Shown: piece by piece, positions 9,247-17,543 of the stretch
Layout of the letters: each line of letters begins with the position of its first letter
How positions within the stretch are numbered: position 1 is the stretch's first letter
NCBI GenBank assembly: GCA_002794705.1
Contig: PGTK01000008.1
Coordinates: forward strand, 16,073 to 80,072
DNA: 64,000 bases
DNA from: Candidatus Thermofonsia Clade 1 bacterium
Lineage (GTDB): Bacteria; Chloroflexota; Anaerolineae; Aggregatilineales; UBA2796
Direction: 5' to 3'
Notes under the pieces: model-generated
Databases searched by the model: none
The model's input: only the letters and a program-made list of their open reading frames with translations
Told to the model about the DNA's origin: nothing
Program-made: the position numbers and the translations under genes

Positions 9247-9330
9247 CTAAGCGTAGCGCAATGTCCATCCAGACTTATGTCTGGTGGCGCGGCGGCTACG
9301 GCGGCGCGGAAAAGCGTGAACGCGAATCAT
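9247..9330 (-). CDS. Arginine-rich leader peptide of the argCBDG operon
   Basis: A 27-codon reading frame starting ATG at 9330 and ending TAG at 9249-9247. It begins MIRVHAF and contains PRRRSRRATR, so 8 of its 27 codons encode arginine, with the densest run at codons 9-13 and an AGA at codon 16. GAGGA lies ten bases upstream of the ATG, and a promoter lies just before it. Codons 15-17 form one arm of a hairpin, CCAGAC(ATAA)GTCTGG (9284-9269); the second arm can alternatively pair with the terminator. This is the classic organisation of translation-coupled attenuation in which ribosomes sense charged tRNA-Arg. The peptide itself probably has no other function. Confidence 0.82.
   Translation of the reverse strand: MIRVHAFPRRRSRRATRHKSGWTLRYA
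9268..9284 (-). promoter_or_regulatory. Pause hairpin and antiterminator segment of arg attenuator
   Basis: The arms CCAGAC (9284-9279) and GTCTGG (9274-9269) form a 6-bp hairpin inside the leader peptide. The downstream arm with its flanks, AGTCTGGA (9275-9268), can instead form eight pairs (one wobble) with TTCAGACT (9224-9217), the 5' arm of the terminator. A ribosome stalled on the Arg codons would cover the upstream arm and favour this antiterminator. Confidence 0.75.
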
Positions 9331-9352
9331 GCCTCAAAGTTCCTCAGCATCC

Positions 9353-9379
9353 ATTATACATGCCGCAAGGCAGGGTCAA
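9353..9379 (-). promoter_or_regulatory. Promoter of the arg leader/operon
   Basis: Minus strand -35 TTGACC (9379-9374) and consensus -10 TATAAT (9358-9353) with a short 15-nt spacer. The predicted start is near 9347, leaving a leader of about 17 nt before the leader peptide ATG. Directly upstream is a 17-nt palindrome, TTGTGCATTCTGCACAA (9396-9380), that could be an operator; it does not match the ArgR box well. Confidence 0.65.
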
Positions 9380-9404
9380 TTGTGCAGAATGCACAAACTG
9401 CATC

Positions 9405-10250
9405 TCAATCTCTCATGCGCAGGCGGCGCGCCACAAAGATGATCGCAAGCAAGCCAAGCGCCAACAAGCCGATAGCGGGCAAGCTGTTAGGCGAATTGCC
9501 GCCTAAGCCGATATCGTCGAAGAAACCGCCCTCAGGCAGGACTCTGGGCGTGGGCGAAGGCGTGACAACGCCCTCTGGGGCAATCGTGACCAGCTGGAGT
9601 GGTGATATTGGCGTGCCGAGCTCAACCAAGCCGAAAGTGGGCGAAGGCGAGATAGTCACTAGCAAGCCGATGGGCGTGGGCGTGACGAAGATCGGCGTGC
9701 CGATCACCATTTCGAGCGTTGGCGAGGGCGTAGGCGTGACGGGGAGCGCTTGTGCCGTGAGCGTGAGCAGCAGGGCGGCATTCTCAGTTTGTTGCGCAAA
9801 AAGCGTACGGAAGGCCTCAGCCGTCTGCGTGATCTCCAGCGCCGAGACCTCAAAGGTCTGTGTGAGCAGGGCAATGCGCGTACCTTCCACCTCAGTCGCC
9901 TCAACATCCACAGTGGGAGTAGGCGTGGGAGACGGTGTGTTAGTGTTAGTAGGCGTATTAGTGGGCGTGCTAGTGGGCGTGGGCGTGCGCGTCCACGTCT
10001 GGGCAATGGTGGTGCGTGTGAGCGCGTCAAAGACTGCCTCATTGGTCTGCTCAATGGCTACGCGAGTTTGTTGCAACTCGCGGTTGCGGTTGCCGGCATC
10101 AATCGCGGCGATGATGATCACCACAAGACCAACGGCGATCAAAAAGACCAGAAAAATCGCCAAAAATAGAAAAGTACGATTGCGCGGCGGCGGTGCAGGC
10201 GCCAGACCGCCATTCGCGTCAAGATCGTCTTCGCCAAACAAATTAGCCAT
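9405..10250 (-). CDS. Membrane-anchored protein with Thr/Pro stalk and LPAIG-type C-terminus
   Basis: 281 residues, no recognised enzymatic domain. An acidic cytoplasmic N-terminus of about 24 residues is followed by one transmembrane helix (about 25-50), a coiled stretch with QQTRVAIEQTNEAVFDALT, a TPTPTSTPTNTPT stalk, helical segments rich in T, Q and A, and more Thr/Pro linker. The end is SLPAIG, a hydrophobic helix, and RRLRMRD. That tail resembles an LPxTG-like sorting signal but lacks the Thr, so it may simply be a second membrane helix. It is the last gene of an eight-gene operon headed at 18561. Confidence 0.6.
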   Translation of the reverse strand: MANLFGEDDLDANGGLAPAPPPRNRTFLFLAIFLVFLIAVGLVVIIIAAIDAGNRNRELQQTRVAIEQTNEAVFDALTRTTIAQTWTRTPTPTSTPTNTPTNTNTPSPTPTPTVDVEATEVEGTRIALLTQTFEVSALEITQTAEAFRTLFAQQTENAALLLTLTAQALPVTPTPSPTLEMVIGTPIFVTPTPIGLLVTISPSPTFGLVELGTPISPLQLVTIAPEGVVTPSPTPRVLPEGGFFDDIGLGGNSPNSLPAIGLLALGLLAIIFVARRLRMRD

Positions 10251-10258
10251 ACTTCCCC

Positions 10259-11368
10259 CTAAGGTTGCGGTCGGCTCGGCGCATCCAGCGGACGCCCGAT
10301 CAGTTCCACATTGGCAAGCGGCACGAAGGCAACCTCTGAAGTGTCCGAGAATTGTACCTCAGCCGCAGCCACACGCAGCCCATTTTCTACCGTAACAGGC
10401 GATTCGGGCAAATTTAGCACTCTGGCAACTCGCCCCATGTGCGGCAAGCGCGTCAGGCGCACGGTAGCGCCCACTGCCAGAGGCACATTCAGCTCTGGAA
10501 TGCGCAAACGGGCGCTCGGACCGGTCGGGATGATGATCTCAGGGCGCTCTGAGCGCCACACAGACGGCTCAACCGCATCAAGCGTGGTGAAGCGCCCGCG
10601 ATTGCTCTCCAGCAAGTTGTAGACAATATCCGAATACGGCAAATTGCCGAAGCCTTCGGTCAAAATGAGCGGAATCTCGAGCCGAAGTGCCTGTTCGCGC
10701 AAAGCTGAACTCATAGAAGGCGCAATTATGCCGCGCCAACGCTTTTGCGCCGCCTCCCCGAAAATCGCGGCGCTCTGGATCGACTCATCCAGCACCACAA
10801 CCTGCCCGCTATCCTCTTCATCCTCCAAACCAAGCCGCTCCAGCCCGCTATCCTCTTTGGCAAAGGCAAGCGAGCCATAGCTGGCATTCCCGTTGCCCCA
10901 AGCCGCCTGAATCAGCGCGCCGCCTGTCTCCACCACCACGCGATTCTCGCTCACGCTGTTGACGCGCCCCTCCATCAAGGCATAGACCGCCACAGGCTGT
11001 GGATCGGTCTGCAGCAAGACGCGCCCCGCCTCCAGCTGGGCAAAGCGCGCCCGCTTGGGCGTGACCACTTTCTTGGCGCGCCGTCCCTTGCCATTCACCA
11101 AGAGCGGCACGCCGCTCTCATAGACCTCGCCCACTGGCACTTGGAGCATGTCTTCAGTGATCTGCGCAGCGTTGCGCAGCCCAAGCAGCTTGACAGCATC
11201 CAGAAAAATGACATCAGAGGGAATCGTGCCTGATAGCAAGACCGTATCAGGCGCCACGCTTGAGCCGTTGCTGACCTCAGCCCTGCCAATAGCGTTAGGC
11301 GGCAACTTGTACTCGCGGATGATGCGCGTTGAGCCTAGAATAATCGTTGTCTCAGGGTAGTAAGGCAT
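10259..11368 (-). CDS. Conserved hypothetical protein paired with MutL-like ATPase
   Basis: 369 residues, mostly beta-strand prediction, no signal peptide or membrane segment. The N-terminus has ILGSTRIIREYKLP and a GRAEVSNGSSVAPDTVLLSG segment reminiscent of the hammerhead/biotinyl-lipoyl or RnfC-like beta barrel. A short basic GKGRRAKKVVTPKRAR region precedes a second beta segment, ALMEGRVNSVSENRVVVETG, and the C-terminus returns to small barrels (VGATVRLTRLPHMGRVARVL, KOW-like). No catalytic residues could be assigned. It starts one base after the MutL-like gene, so the two are surely cotranslated and possibly form a complex. Confidence 0.6.
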   Translation of the reverse strand: MPYYPETTIILGSTRIIREYKLPPNAIGRAEVSNGSSVAPDTVLLSGTIPSDVIFLDAVKLLGLRNAAQITEDMLQVPVGEVYESGVPLLVNGKGRRAKKVVTPKRARFAQLEAGRVLLQTDPQPVAVYALMEGRVNSVSENRVVVETGGALIQAAWGNGNASYGSLAFAKEDSGLERLGLEDEEDSGQVVVLDESIQSAAIFGEAAQKRWRGIIAPSMSSALREQALRLEIPLILTEGFGNLPYSDIVYNLLESNRGRFTTLDAVEPSVWRSERPEIIIPTGPSARLRIPELNVPLAVGATVRLTRLPHMGRVARVLNLPESPVTVENGLRVAAAEVQFSDTSEVAFVPLANVELIGRPLDAPSRPQP

Positions 11369-11369
11369 C

Positions 11370-13181
11370 TCACTCGCCCTCTTGCACAGCCTCGTACCAC
11401 TTGGGCAAAATTTCGGCGCGGCGGCTCAGCTCACGCGGCAGGGCGAACGGTCTGCCGCGTGTGTCAAAAATCAGCCCGACGGCACTGCCGCCCGCTTGAA
11501 AGGTCAGGCGGCGTTTGCCGTTCAAGCGCAAGCCGCGCCCAAGTTTGACCGAAACCTGCGCCTTCTGCCCAAGTGGAAGTGGCACAACGCGCAGCGTGTT
11601 GCTCGGCAGGCGCACCTCACGGCTGCGCCCATCTGCATAAGTGACCCGCGCCTCAAGCGCTATGCCGCTCGTCTTGCCCGAAGGACAGATCGCCGTTGCC
11701 AAGTTGAGCAGACCGCCTGTCTCAAGCACCTGAACGACGGTCAGCGGCTCAAGATGGATCAAACTGCCCATTGAAGCCATGACGCCATAAGGATCAAGGC
11801 GCAAATCTACGATTCCTTGTGGCTGTAATGCATCCAGCAAGAGCAGCGCGCCCATGCCGGGGTTGATCGGCTGTGCCAAGACGGAGCCAATGCCGATGAT
11901 CGGCTGCATGGGCGGCAGCGGTGCGTTGAGCGGCACGCCCTGCCAGCCTTGCCGCGAGGTCTGCATGGCAGCGCGGATCAGCTCGCGGGCAAGAGCATAC
12001 TCGATCTCCAGTTCGCGGCTGATCTCCGGGAGTGTGGCAGGGCGCAACGTCTTGTTCCAAACGTAATCCATAATCTCATTAGGCGAAGGCTCAAAAGTCA
12101 GCCAGCGAGCGATGTTACGCACCCCGACCGCCTCCGCGCCGCTGACTGCGCTGTGTCCCAAGCCTAGATCAGAGCGAATGGTGATGTTCAGCGCGCCGCG
12201 CACCATGGCACAGACCGTCACAGTGGAGCTACCGACATCCACAGCCAGCACATTCTGCTTTTTGCCGCCCGAATCGGCGAGGTAGCGCACGATGTTGCTG
12301 TAGCTCTCCACGCTGGGCAGGACTCCAAGCGCGCTCACCTCTTGAATGGTCTTGAAACCGGGCGTGGTGCGCGCACGGTAATCGCCATAGAGCAAAGCGA
12401 GTTCAAGGCGGATCGGATCGAAAGACTCGCGCTCAAGGCTAGGGCGGACGTTCTCAGTTACATACAGCACGACGTGATCGTCCAGCTGCTCACGCACATA
12501 GGCGGCAAGCGCTGCATTGCCCGCATACAGCACAATCGGCTTGGCGCCGGGCGCCAACTGAGCGGCAATGCGCACAGTATCAATCAAAGTGCGCACGGGC
12601 GCATTAGCGCCGCTATTCGTGCCACCTACGATCACGATCAGATCGGGCGCAGCGCGCAGAATGGCGTTCACTTGCTGCTCAAGCGTGCGCACATCCAACA
12701 GATCGAGCGCATCCACCAGCTCGATGTAAGAGCTTTCAAGGGCGCGCTTGCCGCTCTCCAAACTCACGTTCGGCATCAAACCGACTAAGATCGTCCGAAT
12801 CGGCTTGCCGCCGCTGGCAGTCGCCACGAAGGTGTTGCCGTGGTCCTCGCCCAGCAAAAAGTGCTGCTCACGGTCAGGAGAGAGGAAATTTAGTCCGCTG
12901 AGCGCGCCCAGCTCCTCCAGAGCGCGCCGCAGACCCTCGCTCACGTCATAGCCGCGTGGCGCCGCTGTCGTGAGGGCTTGAGCGCGCCCCACAAGGCGAA
13001 ATTGCCCCTCCACAAGGTCGTAGAGTGCCACGTGCGTATGCACACTCCCGATGTCCGCTGTCACTACGCGGCGCACCGCCGTCTCAACAGGCTGAGTCTC
13101 GATCGCCTGACGCGCAAGGCGCTTGCTGGGCGCTTGCTGCTTATCCGACTTGGCTTTGGGAGTCCTTGTGCGCGCCGCCAT
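11370..13181 (-). CDS. MutL-like ASKHA-fold ATPase (glutamate mutase L family)
   Basis: 603 residues. After a basic 35-residue N-terminus, VVTADIGSVHTHVALYDL is the first phosphate loop of an ASKHA (actin/Hsp70-like) domain. FVATASGGKPIRTILVGLMP, PDLIVIVGGTNSGANAPV and IVLYAGNAALAAYV match the MutL family pattern, and NVLAVDVGSSTVTVCAMV (about 315-332) is a second phosphate loop. The C-terminal third is a beta-rich extension (LDPYGVMASMGSL, PLTVVQVLETGGLLNL). MutL proteins are thought to be reactivating factors for B12-dependent glutamate mutase, but no mutase gene is present. Here the protein lies among membrane proteins, so a different role is likely. Confidence 0.75.
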   Translation of the reverse strand: MAARTRTPKAKSDKQQAPSKRLARQAIETQPVETAVRRVVTADIGSVHTHVALYDLVEGQFRLVGRAQALTTAAPRGYDVSEGLRRALEELGALSGLNFLSPDREQHFLLGEDHGNTFVATASGGKPIRTILVGLMPNVSLESGKRALESSYIELVDALDLLDVRTLEQQVNAILRAAPDLIVIVGGTNSGANAPVRTLIDTVRIAAQLAPGAKPIVLYAGNAALAAYVREQLDDHVVLYVTENVRPSLERESFDPIRLELALLYGDYRARTTPGFKTIQEVSALGVLPSVESYSNIVRYLADSGGKKQNVLAVDVGSSTVTVCAMVRGALNITIRSDLGLGHSAVSGAEAVGVRNIARWLTFEPSPNEIMDYVWNKTLRPATLPEISRELEIEYALARELIRAAMQTSRQGWQGVPLNAPLPPMQPIIGIGSVLAQPINPGMGALLLLDALQPQGIVDLRLDPYGVMASMGSLIHLEPLTVVQVLETGGLLNLATAICPSGKTSGIALEARVTYADGRSREVRLPSNTLRVVPLPLGQKAQVSVKLGRGLRLNGKRRLTFQAGGSAVGLIFDTRGRPFALPRELSRRAEILPKWYEAVQEGE

Positions 13182-13183
13182 GC

Positions 13184-13840
13184 CTATCTCCCGATCAGAA
13201 TGAACAGCCGATCGGACAAAACGCCGCTCAGCACGGTCAAGGCTGAGAGGATCAGCAGACCGTAGGTAGCACCCAGAGTAATGGCGATGAAGCCCTGCCC
13301 GATCAAGCCGACAAAGCGCACGGGCAAGAATTGGGTCACCTCGCCTGAGAGCCGCCGCAAGCCGACATAGGTGAAAAAGACCAAGACCGAGAGCGTGCCG
13401 ATCAGCCCGATCAAGCCATTGAGGGCATTCTCAGGGCGGAAGGCGCGCGCTGCATCGCCGATCAGCGGCAAGAGCGTGCCATTGACTGCGCCCAACAGCG
13501 CTAACGCCGTGCCGACTCCCAACACAATCATCACGCCAAAGTCGCCCAAGCGCGAGAGGCGCGCCGTTCCCTTATAGACCAGCAGCAAGCCAAACAGGAA
13601 CGGCAACAGTCCGATGACCAAGCGCGGTAGCTCAAAGGGCGTGATCAGCACAGTAGCGCTCAGCCACGGGATCAACACGCTTTCTAGCGTCGCTAACAGC
13701 ACAAAGCCCGCCGCCGCGCCAATGAAAATGTGAATGGCAAGGCGATAGAGGAAGTTATCGCCCAGCGCGTAGCTGAAAATAGCGAGGGTCAGCACAGCGC
13801 CTGCGATCACACCGACTTGCTCAAGAGTCTCAGGCGTCAC
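13184..13840 (-). CDS. Six- to seven-pass membrane protein of the MutL-like operon
   Basis: 218 residues with about six or seven hydrophobic helices and short loops; family not recognised. The N-terminus is VIAGAVLTLAIFSYALGDNF. Polar or charged residues within membrane segments are few, which argues against a proton-pumping subunit. It starts at a GTG that overlaps the preceding stop codon in GTGA (13837-13840) and ends two bases before the MutL-like gene, so it is translationally coupled to both neighbours. Confidence 0.55.
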   Translation of the reverse strand: MTPETLEQVGVIAGAVLTLAIFSYALGDNFLYRLAIHIFIGAAAGFVLLATLESVLIPWLSATVLITPFELPRLVIGLLPFLFGLLLVYKGTARLSRLGDFGVMIVLGVGTALALLGAVNGTLLPLIGDAARAFRPENALNGLIGLIGTLSVLVFFTYVGLRRLSGEVTQFLPVRFVGLIGQGFIAITLGATYGLLILSALTVLSGVLSDRLFILIGR

Positions 13841-16800
13841 TGGGAGCGTCTCCTTTGGGCAAGATACTGGATCATACTCAGAGCAGCGCCGATCAAGATC
13901 GCTAAAGTCGCGGCGAAGGCGGCAAATCCGACGCTCTGCCAGTGCTGCTCCGCCTTGCGTTGCGCCTCAGCGCTAGGGTACTGAGCGCGCACCTCGCGGT
14001 AGAGCAGAGCGTCGCGCAATCCGCTGAGCGTGCCGATGATACGCTCAGGCTCTGCAGCAGCGTAGGTCTGGGCAGTGGCAGTGGCTGCGGCAGCAGTGGC
14101 GATCACCATGCGCAAGCGCGAATCGGGCGGCGCGTTCGGCGGCGGGCGGTACTGCTCAACCCAAGTCTGCACGTCCTCTTGGCTCTGGGCGAGGAGGAAG
14201 ATCGGCTGAGCGCGCAAGATTCGCAGCTGATCGGGCGTGATGCCGCTGGATGCGCCCTCTAAATCGTTACCAAAGATGACCTGCTGCTGGAACGAATCGT
14301 CATAGAGCGCGTTCGCCAATGCCCGCACGCCACTGACTCCGCCGGGCAAGTAGCCCAAGACAATGTAATCACGGCGCGGCGCGAGTGGGGTATTGCGCCC
14401 TAGCGTTGCCATTTCAGCTGAGTCGCGGCTGAGACGGTACAGCAAGTTATAGGCGTGCAGAGAAGCCGCAGGATTAGTGCTGATGAGGATCGGCTTCACT
14501 TCACGCCTGATCAGGTCGCGTAGCAAGGCGCGGGCAAGATCGTCCATCTCAGCGGCGGCATTCGGCGTGTACTCAAAAGCGACCAGAGCGCTTGCACCAC
14601 GCGGGATATCTGAAACAGCCCGATTGATGGCTGTAAAGCGCGTCTGTGAGGCTGAGTCGAGCGCAGCAAAGCGCGGCGGCGGCACGAGGTTTGCCAGATC
14701 GGTGAAAAACGGCAAGACCACAGCTGCGATCAGGAAAACGATCAGCAAAAGACGATCGAATTTGAGCCGTGCGCGTGGCTTCAGGTGCGCGGGCGCGCCG
14801 ATCTCAAGGCTCTCACGGCGCTTGAGGATTTCCTCCTGCGCCGCCACGATCTTGCGCAAGGTCTGGACGCCTGCCAATTGTGCGGCTGTGGCAAGAGCGC
14901 CGCTGGGCGTCAAGGGACTCGGCACAGCCTCAAAAGCGGGCGGCTGCAAGACCTCCGCAATGCCGCTGAGCGGACTATCAGGACTCTCAGGCGCAGCGGG
15001 CGGCTCTGGCAGTTGCTTCAGACGCTCGCGCAGCGCCAAGATCGGCTCTGGCAGAGCAGAGAGCGGGCGCTCTTCTAAAGTGATCTCCTGATCGCCAATG
15101 CGCAAGGTCGGCTTGCTATCCGGGCGCATTTCTGCGACCCATTCAGGCAGATCGCCTGCCACCACAACCGCTTCGCCTGTCGCCTTGCTAGGCGGCACAG
15201 GCGCAGCAGGCATGCGCACAGGCACAGGCGGCTCTGACGCAGCGGGCGCGTCGGGCAGCTCAGGCAGAGTCTCAAAATCAAATTCTTCATCAAGGTCAAT
15301 AGACGGCAAACTCGGCTCAGATAGCTCAAGATCAGAGGTCTGTGCGAGGACAGCGTCCAGCACAGGATCATCTAGCCCAAACTCAGGCTCAGGGCGGCGT
15401 GGCGCGCCCCGACTCGGCTTGGGAATATCCGCCACCTGTGGCGCAACGGGCTTTTCAAAGTCAATCTGATCTAGCCAAGCGAGGTCATCGCCGCTCCCCA
15501 TCAAGCCGCCGCTTGACTTCGGCTCAGGGGCGAATTCGCGCATCCAGTCGGGCAGATCGGCTTCAGCCTGAGGCTCAGGCTCAGGCGGCGCTGCAGTTGG
15601 CTCAGGGCGTGCCTCCAGATAGCCCGTACGCAGCCAGTCAGGGATGTCCTCTGCCTCAGTTGCCGCCTCAGCGGGACTCTCATCAGCCTGTAGCCAGTCG
15701 GGGAGATCGTCGGCGGCTTGAGCAGGCGTCGACTCCACCAAAGGCGCCGACTCAGCTAACCAATCGGGCAGTTCCTCAACGCCCTGATCAAAGGCGGGCG
15801 ACTCAGCTGGCGCGCTCTCGGTCAGCCAATCTAGCTGTGGTTCAGCCGCCTCGACCGCCCTCTCAGCCGTCACGCCTGATGCTTCCAGCCAATCAGGCGC
15901 GACCGTTGTCTCAGAGCCTTCCAATTCTTCTAACTCATCGCCGACGCTGAAATCGCGCAGCCAATCCGCCGAGTCAGCAGCAACCTCTGAGGCTGCCGCG
16001 CCCTCGCTTTGCCAATCGAATGAGGGTGGCTTGATCTGAGTCGGGGAGCTTGCTGCTGTCAAATCGGGATCAGTTGCAGGGAAATCGAAATCGCTTGCCG
16101 CGCCAAAATCGCGCAACCAGTCATCAGAGGCGGCAGCCGACGGCTCTGAGGCGGTTTCAGAGGAAGTGGCGAACAGATCGGTCAGCGACTCATCGCTTTG
16201 AGGGGCTGATGGAGTCGCCTCACTGAGCCAGCTGGTCTGAAATGTCGGCGAGGCAGGGGTCTCAGAGCCGCCTTGCATCGCTTCAGGGAGCATTGCCTCG
16301 CTTAACCAGCTGGTCTGGAAGGTCGGTGGCGCGGAAGACTCAGAGCCGCCTTGCATTGCCTCAGGGAGAATCGCCTCGCTCAGCCAGCTGGTCTGGAAGC
16401 GCGGCGTGGCAGGCTGATCAGGCGATGGTGGCGCGGCGGCGGGCGTCTCGCGCATCCAGTCGAGGTCGCTGAAAGGATCGTCGAGTGGCGCGCCCTCAGC
16501 AGCAGGTGCTTCAGCCTCCCAAGGCAGGATCAGATCATCCAGCACAATGGACTCAGCCTCTGAGTCGGGCGGCAACGCCTGAAAAATCGGCGGCACTGCC
16601 TCTGCGGGCGCTTCAAAGGGCGGTAGCTCAGGCGCTTCAACGCCGCTTACCCAAGGTGGCGGCGCGTCTTCAGGCGGCGGCGCAAAGTCAGGCAGGGACA
16701 CCCCAGTTTTCGGCTGCGGACGCTCCCATGGCGGCAATTCAGGCACGTCCGAGCGCCCTGCGCCGTGCCCTGCACAGGTAATGCCGCCTGCCACTAACCA

Positions 16801-16842
16801 GTCAGGCAGATACTCATCATCAAACATCGGACGTTCAGCCAT
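13837..16842 (-). CDS. Large acidic repeat protein with (L)PDWL motifs and a membrane-bound C-terminal domain
   Basis: 1001 residues, family not recognised. Residues 1-560 are acidic, Pro/Ala/Ser-rich and probably disordered. They carry about ten copies of a short motif of type (L/A)PDWL or DWLRDF, and a 26-residue tandem repeat beginning FQTSWLSEA (16201-16398). Near residue 690 a basic ARLKFDRLL precedes a transmembrane helix. It is followed by a folded extracytoplasmic alpha/beta domain of about 260 residues (ALVAFEYTPNAAAEMDDLAR, RRDYIVLGYLPGG) and a final transmembrane helix ending RRRSQ. The repeated linear motifs facing the cytoplasm look like docking sites for a partner. It sits in the MutL-like operon. 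Confidence 0.6.
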   Translation of the reverse strand: MAERPMFDDEYLPDWLVAGGITCAGHGAGRSDVPELPPWERPQPKTGVSLPDFAPPPEDAPPPWVSGVEAPELPPFEAPAEAVPPIFQALPPDSEAESIVLDDLILPWEAEAPAAEGAPLDDPFSDLDWMRETPAAAPPSPDQPATPRFQTSWLSEAILPEAMQGGSESSAPPTFQTSWLSEAMLPEAMQGGSETPASPTFQTSWLSEATPSAPQSDESLTDLFATSSETASEPSAAASDDWLRDFGAASDFDFPATDPDLTAASSPTQIKPPSFDWQSEGAAASEVAADSADWLRDFSVGDELEELEGSETTVAPDWLEASGVTAERAVEAAEPQLDWLTESAPAESPAFDQGVEELPDWLAESAPLVESTPAQAADDLPDWLQADESPAEAATEAEDIPDWLRTGYLEARPEPTAAPPEPEPQAEADLPDWMREFAPEPKSSGGLMGSGDDLAWLDQIDFEKPVAPQVADIPKPSRGAPRRPEPEFGLDDPVLDAVLAQTSDLELSEPSLPSIDLDEEFDFETLPELPDAPAASEPPVPVRMPAAPVPPSKATGEAVVVAGDLPEWVAEMRPDSKPTLRIGDQEITLEERPLSALPEPILALRERLKQLPEPPAAPESPDSPLSGIAEVLQPPAFEAVPSPLTPSGALATAAQLAGVQTLRKIVAAQEEILKRRESLEIGAPAHLKPRARLKFDRLLLIVFLIAAVVLPFFTDLANLVPPPRFAALDSASQTRFTAINRAVSDIPRGASALVAFEYTPNAAAEMDDLARALLRDLIRREVKPILISTNPAASLHAYNLLYRLSRDSAEMATLGRNTPLAPRRDYIVLGYLPGGVSGVRALANALYDDSFQQQVIFGNDLEGASSGITPDQLRILRAQPIFLLAQSQEDVQTWVEQYRPPPNAPPDSRLRMVIATAAAATATAQTYAAAEPERIIGTLSGLRDALLYREVRAQYPSAEAQRKAEQHWQSVGFAAFAATLAILIGAALSMIQYLAQRRRSQ
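16201..16398 (-). repeat. 78-bp tandem repeat encoding FQTSWLSEA units
   Basis: Two full 78-base copies (16398-16321, 16320-16243) and a partial third (from 16242) encode a 26-residue unit beginning FQTSWLSEA and containing LPEAMQGGSE. The copies differ slightly at the DNA level, so they are not fresh duplications. Confidence 0.8.
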
Positions 16843-16853
16843 GCCCTACGCCC

Positions 16854-17543
16854 TCACTCCCGAAAGGTGCGATCCCGCCCGATTAAGACGCGCACGCCTA
16901 CCACTACCACGCCCAGCGCCACGCCGATCAGCAAGCCGCGTGTGCCGGCGCCCACAGGCACGCTCAAGAGCCACTCACGCAGCTCTGGCAGGAGCGTCGC
17001 GCCGCCTAGCGGACTGAAGCCCAATAACACGATCACCAATGCCGCCAAAAAGAGCGCATTCCAAATCGTGACGCGCCGCCGCATCAAGCGTACCGCGCCA
17101 TAGACCAAGGCGAAGAATAGCAAGCTCGCCAATGCCGATTCAACCGCCACTTGCGCCACATCCAGAAGGGTCAGGGAGAGCGCGGGCGCCTCACCATCGC
17201 CCACTCGCAAGACTCCGCCGCGCTCCAGCGCCCGTACGATCAGCACACCAAGAAGCGTCACCAGCAAAATCAGGCTGTATAGCCCACGCGGAAATTTGCG
17301 CAACTGCTCAGCATGAAAGCGCATTAGGTTCACTACGCCCAAGAGCAAGGCAATCGCGCCGATCACTGCCACAATCTGGATGAGCAGCTGGCTGAAAGCG
17401 CTTAGAGTCTGGTTGAGTTCAGCGGGCAGGGTCGCCACTGGCTCTAGTCCGAGCAGCGTGAGGACTGCAATGCCGATAGTCAGGGCGACAAGCAGCGCGG
17501 CAAGCGGGCGAAGACGACGACGCGGCGTCTGGGAGGCACTCAC
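16854..17543 (-). CDS. Multi-pass membrane protein of the MutL-like operon
   Basis: 229 residues with about six hydrophobic helices; family not recognised. A basic N-terminus with TPRRRLRPLA precedes the first helix, and the C-terminus ends in RVLIGRDRTFRE. Loops are short except for one of about 20 residues near the middle (LERGGVLRVGDGEAPAL). It starts at GTG within a GTGA overlap with the upstream gene (17540-17543) and is 11 bases from the repeat-protein gene. The size and topology resemble the 218-residue protein at 13184-13840, so the two may be distant paralogues or subunits of one complex. Confidence 0.5.
   Translation of the reverse strand: MSASQTPRRRLRPLAALLVALTIGIAVLTLLGLEPVATLPAELNQTLSAFSQLLIQIVAVIGAIALLLGVVNLMRFHAEQLRKFPRGLYSLILLVTLLGVLIVRALERGGVLRVGDGEAPALSLTLLDVAQVAVESALASLLFFALVYGAVRLMRRRVTIWNALFLAALVIVLLGFSPLGGATLLPELREWLLSVPVGAGTRGLLIGVALGVVVVGVRVLIGRDRTFRE

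Noticed and set aside
9380..9396. ArgR operator at the 17-nt palindrome upstream of the arg promoter
   Set aside because: TTGTGCATTCTGCACAA fits the ArgR consensus poorly, and an attenuator already explains arginine control. It remains only a generic operator candidate.
9229..10395. Plus-strand 388-codon open frame rich in Val/Gly/Ser
   Set aside because: It is the antisense reading of the Thr/Pro stalk gene; low-complexity composition keeps it free of stops. The minus-strand gene has a membrane helix, operon context and sensible composition.
11370..13181. Role in glutamate fermentation as glutamate mutase reactivator
   Set aside because: No glutamate mutase E or S subunit or other fermentation gene is present, and the gene is embedded among membrane proteins.
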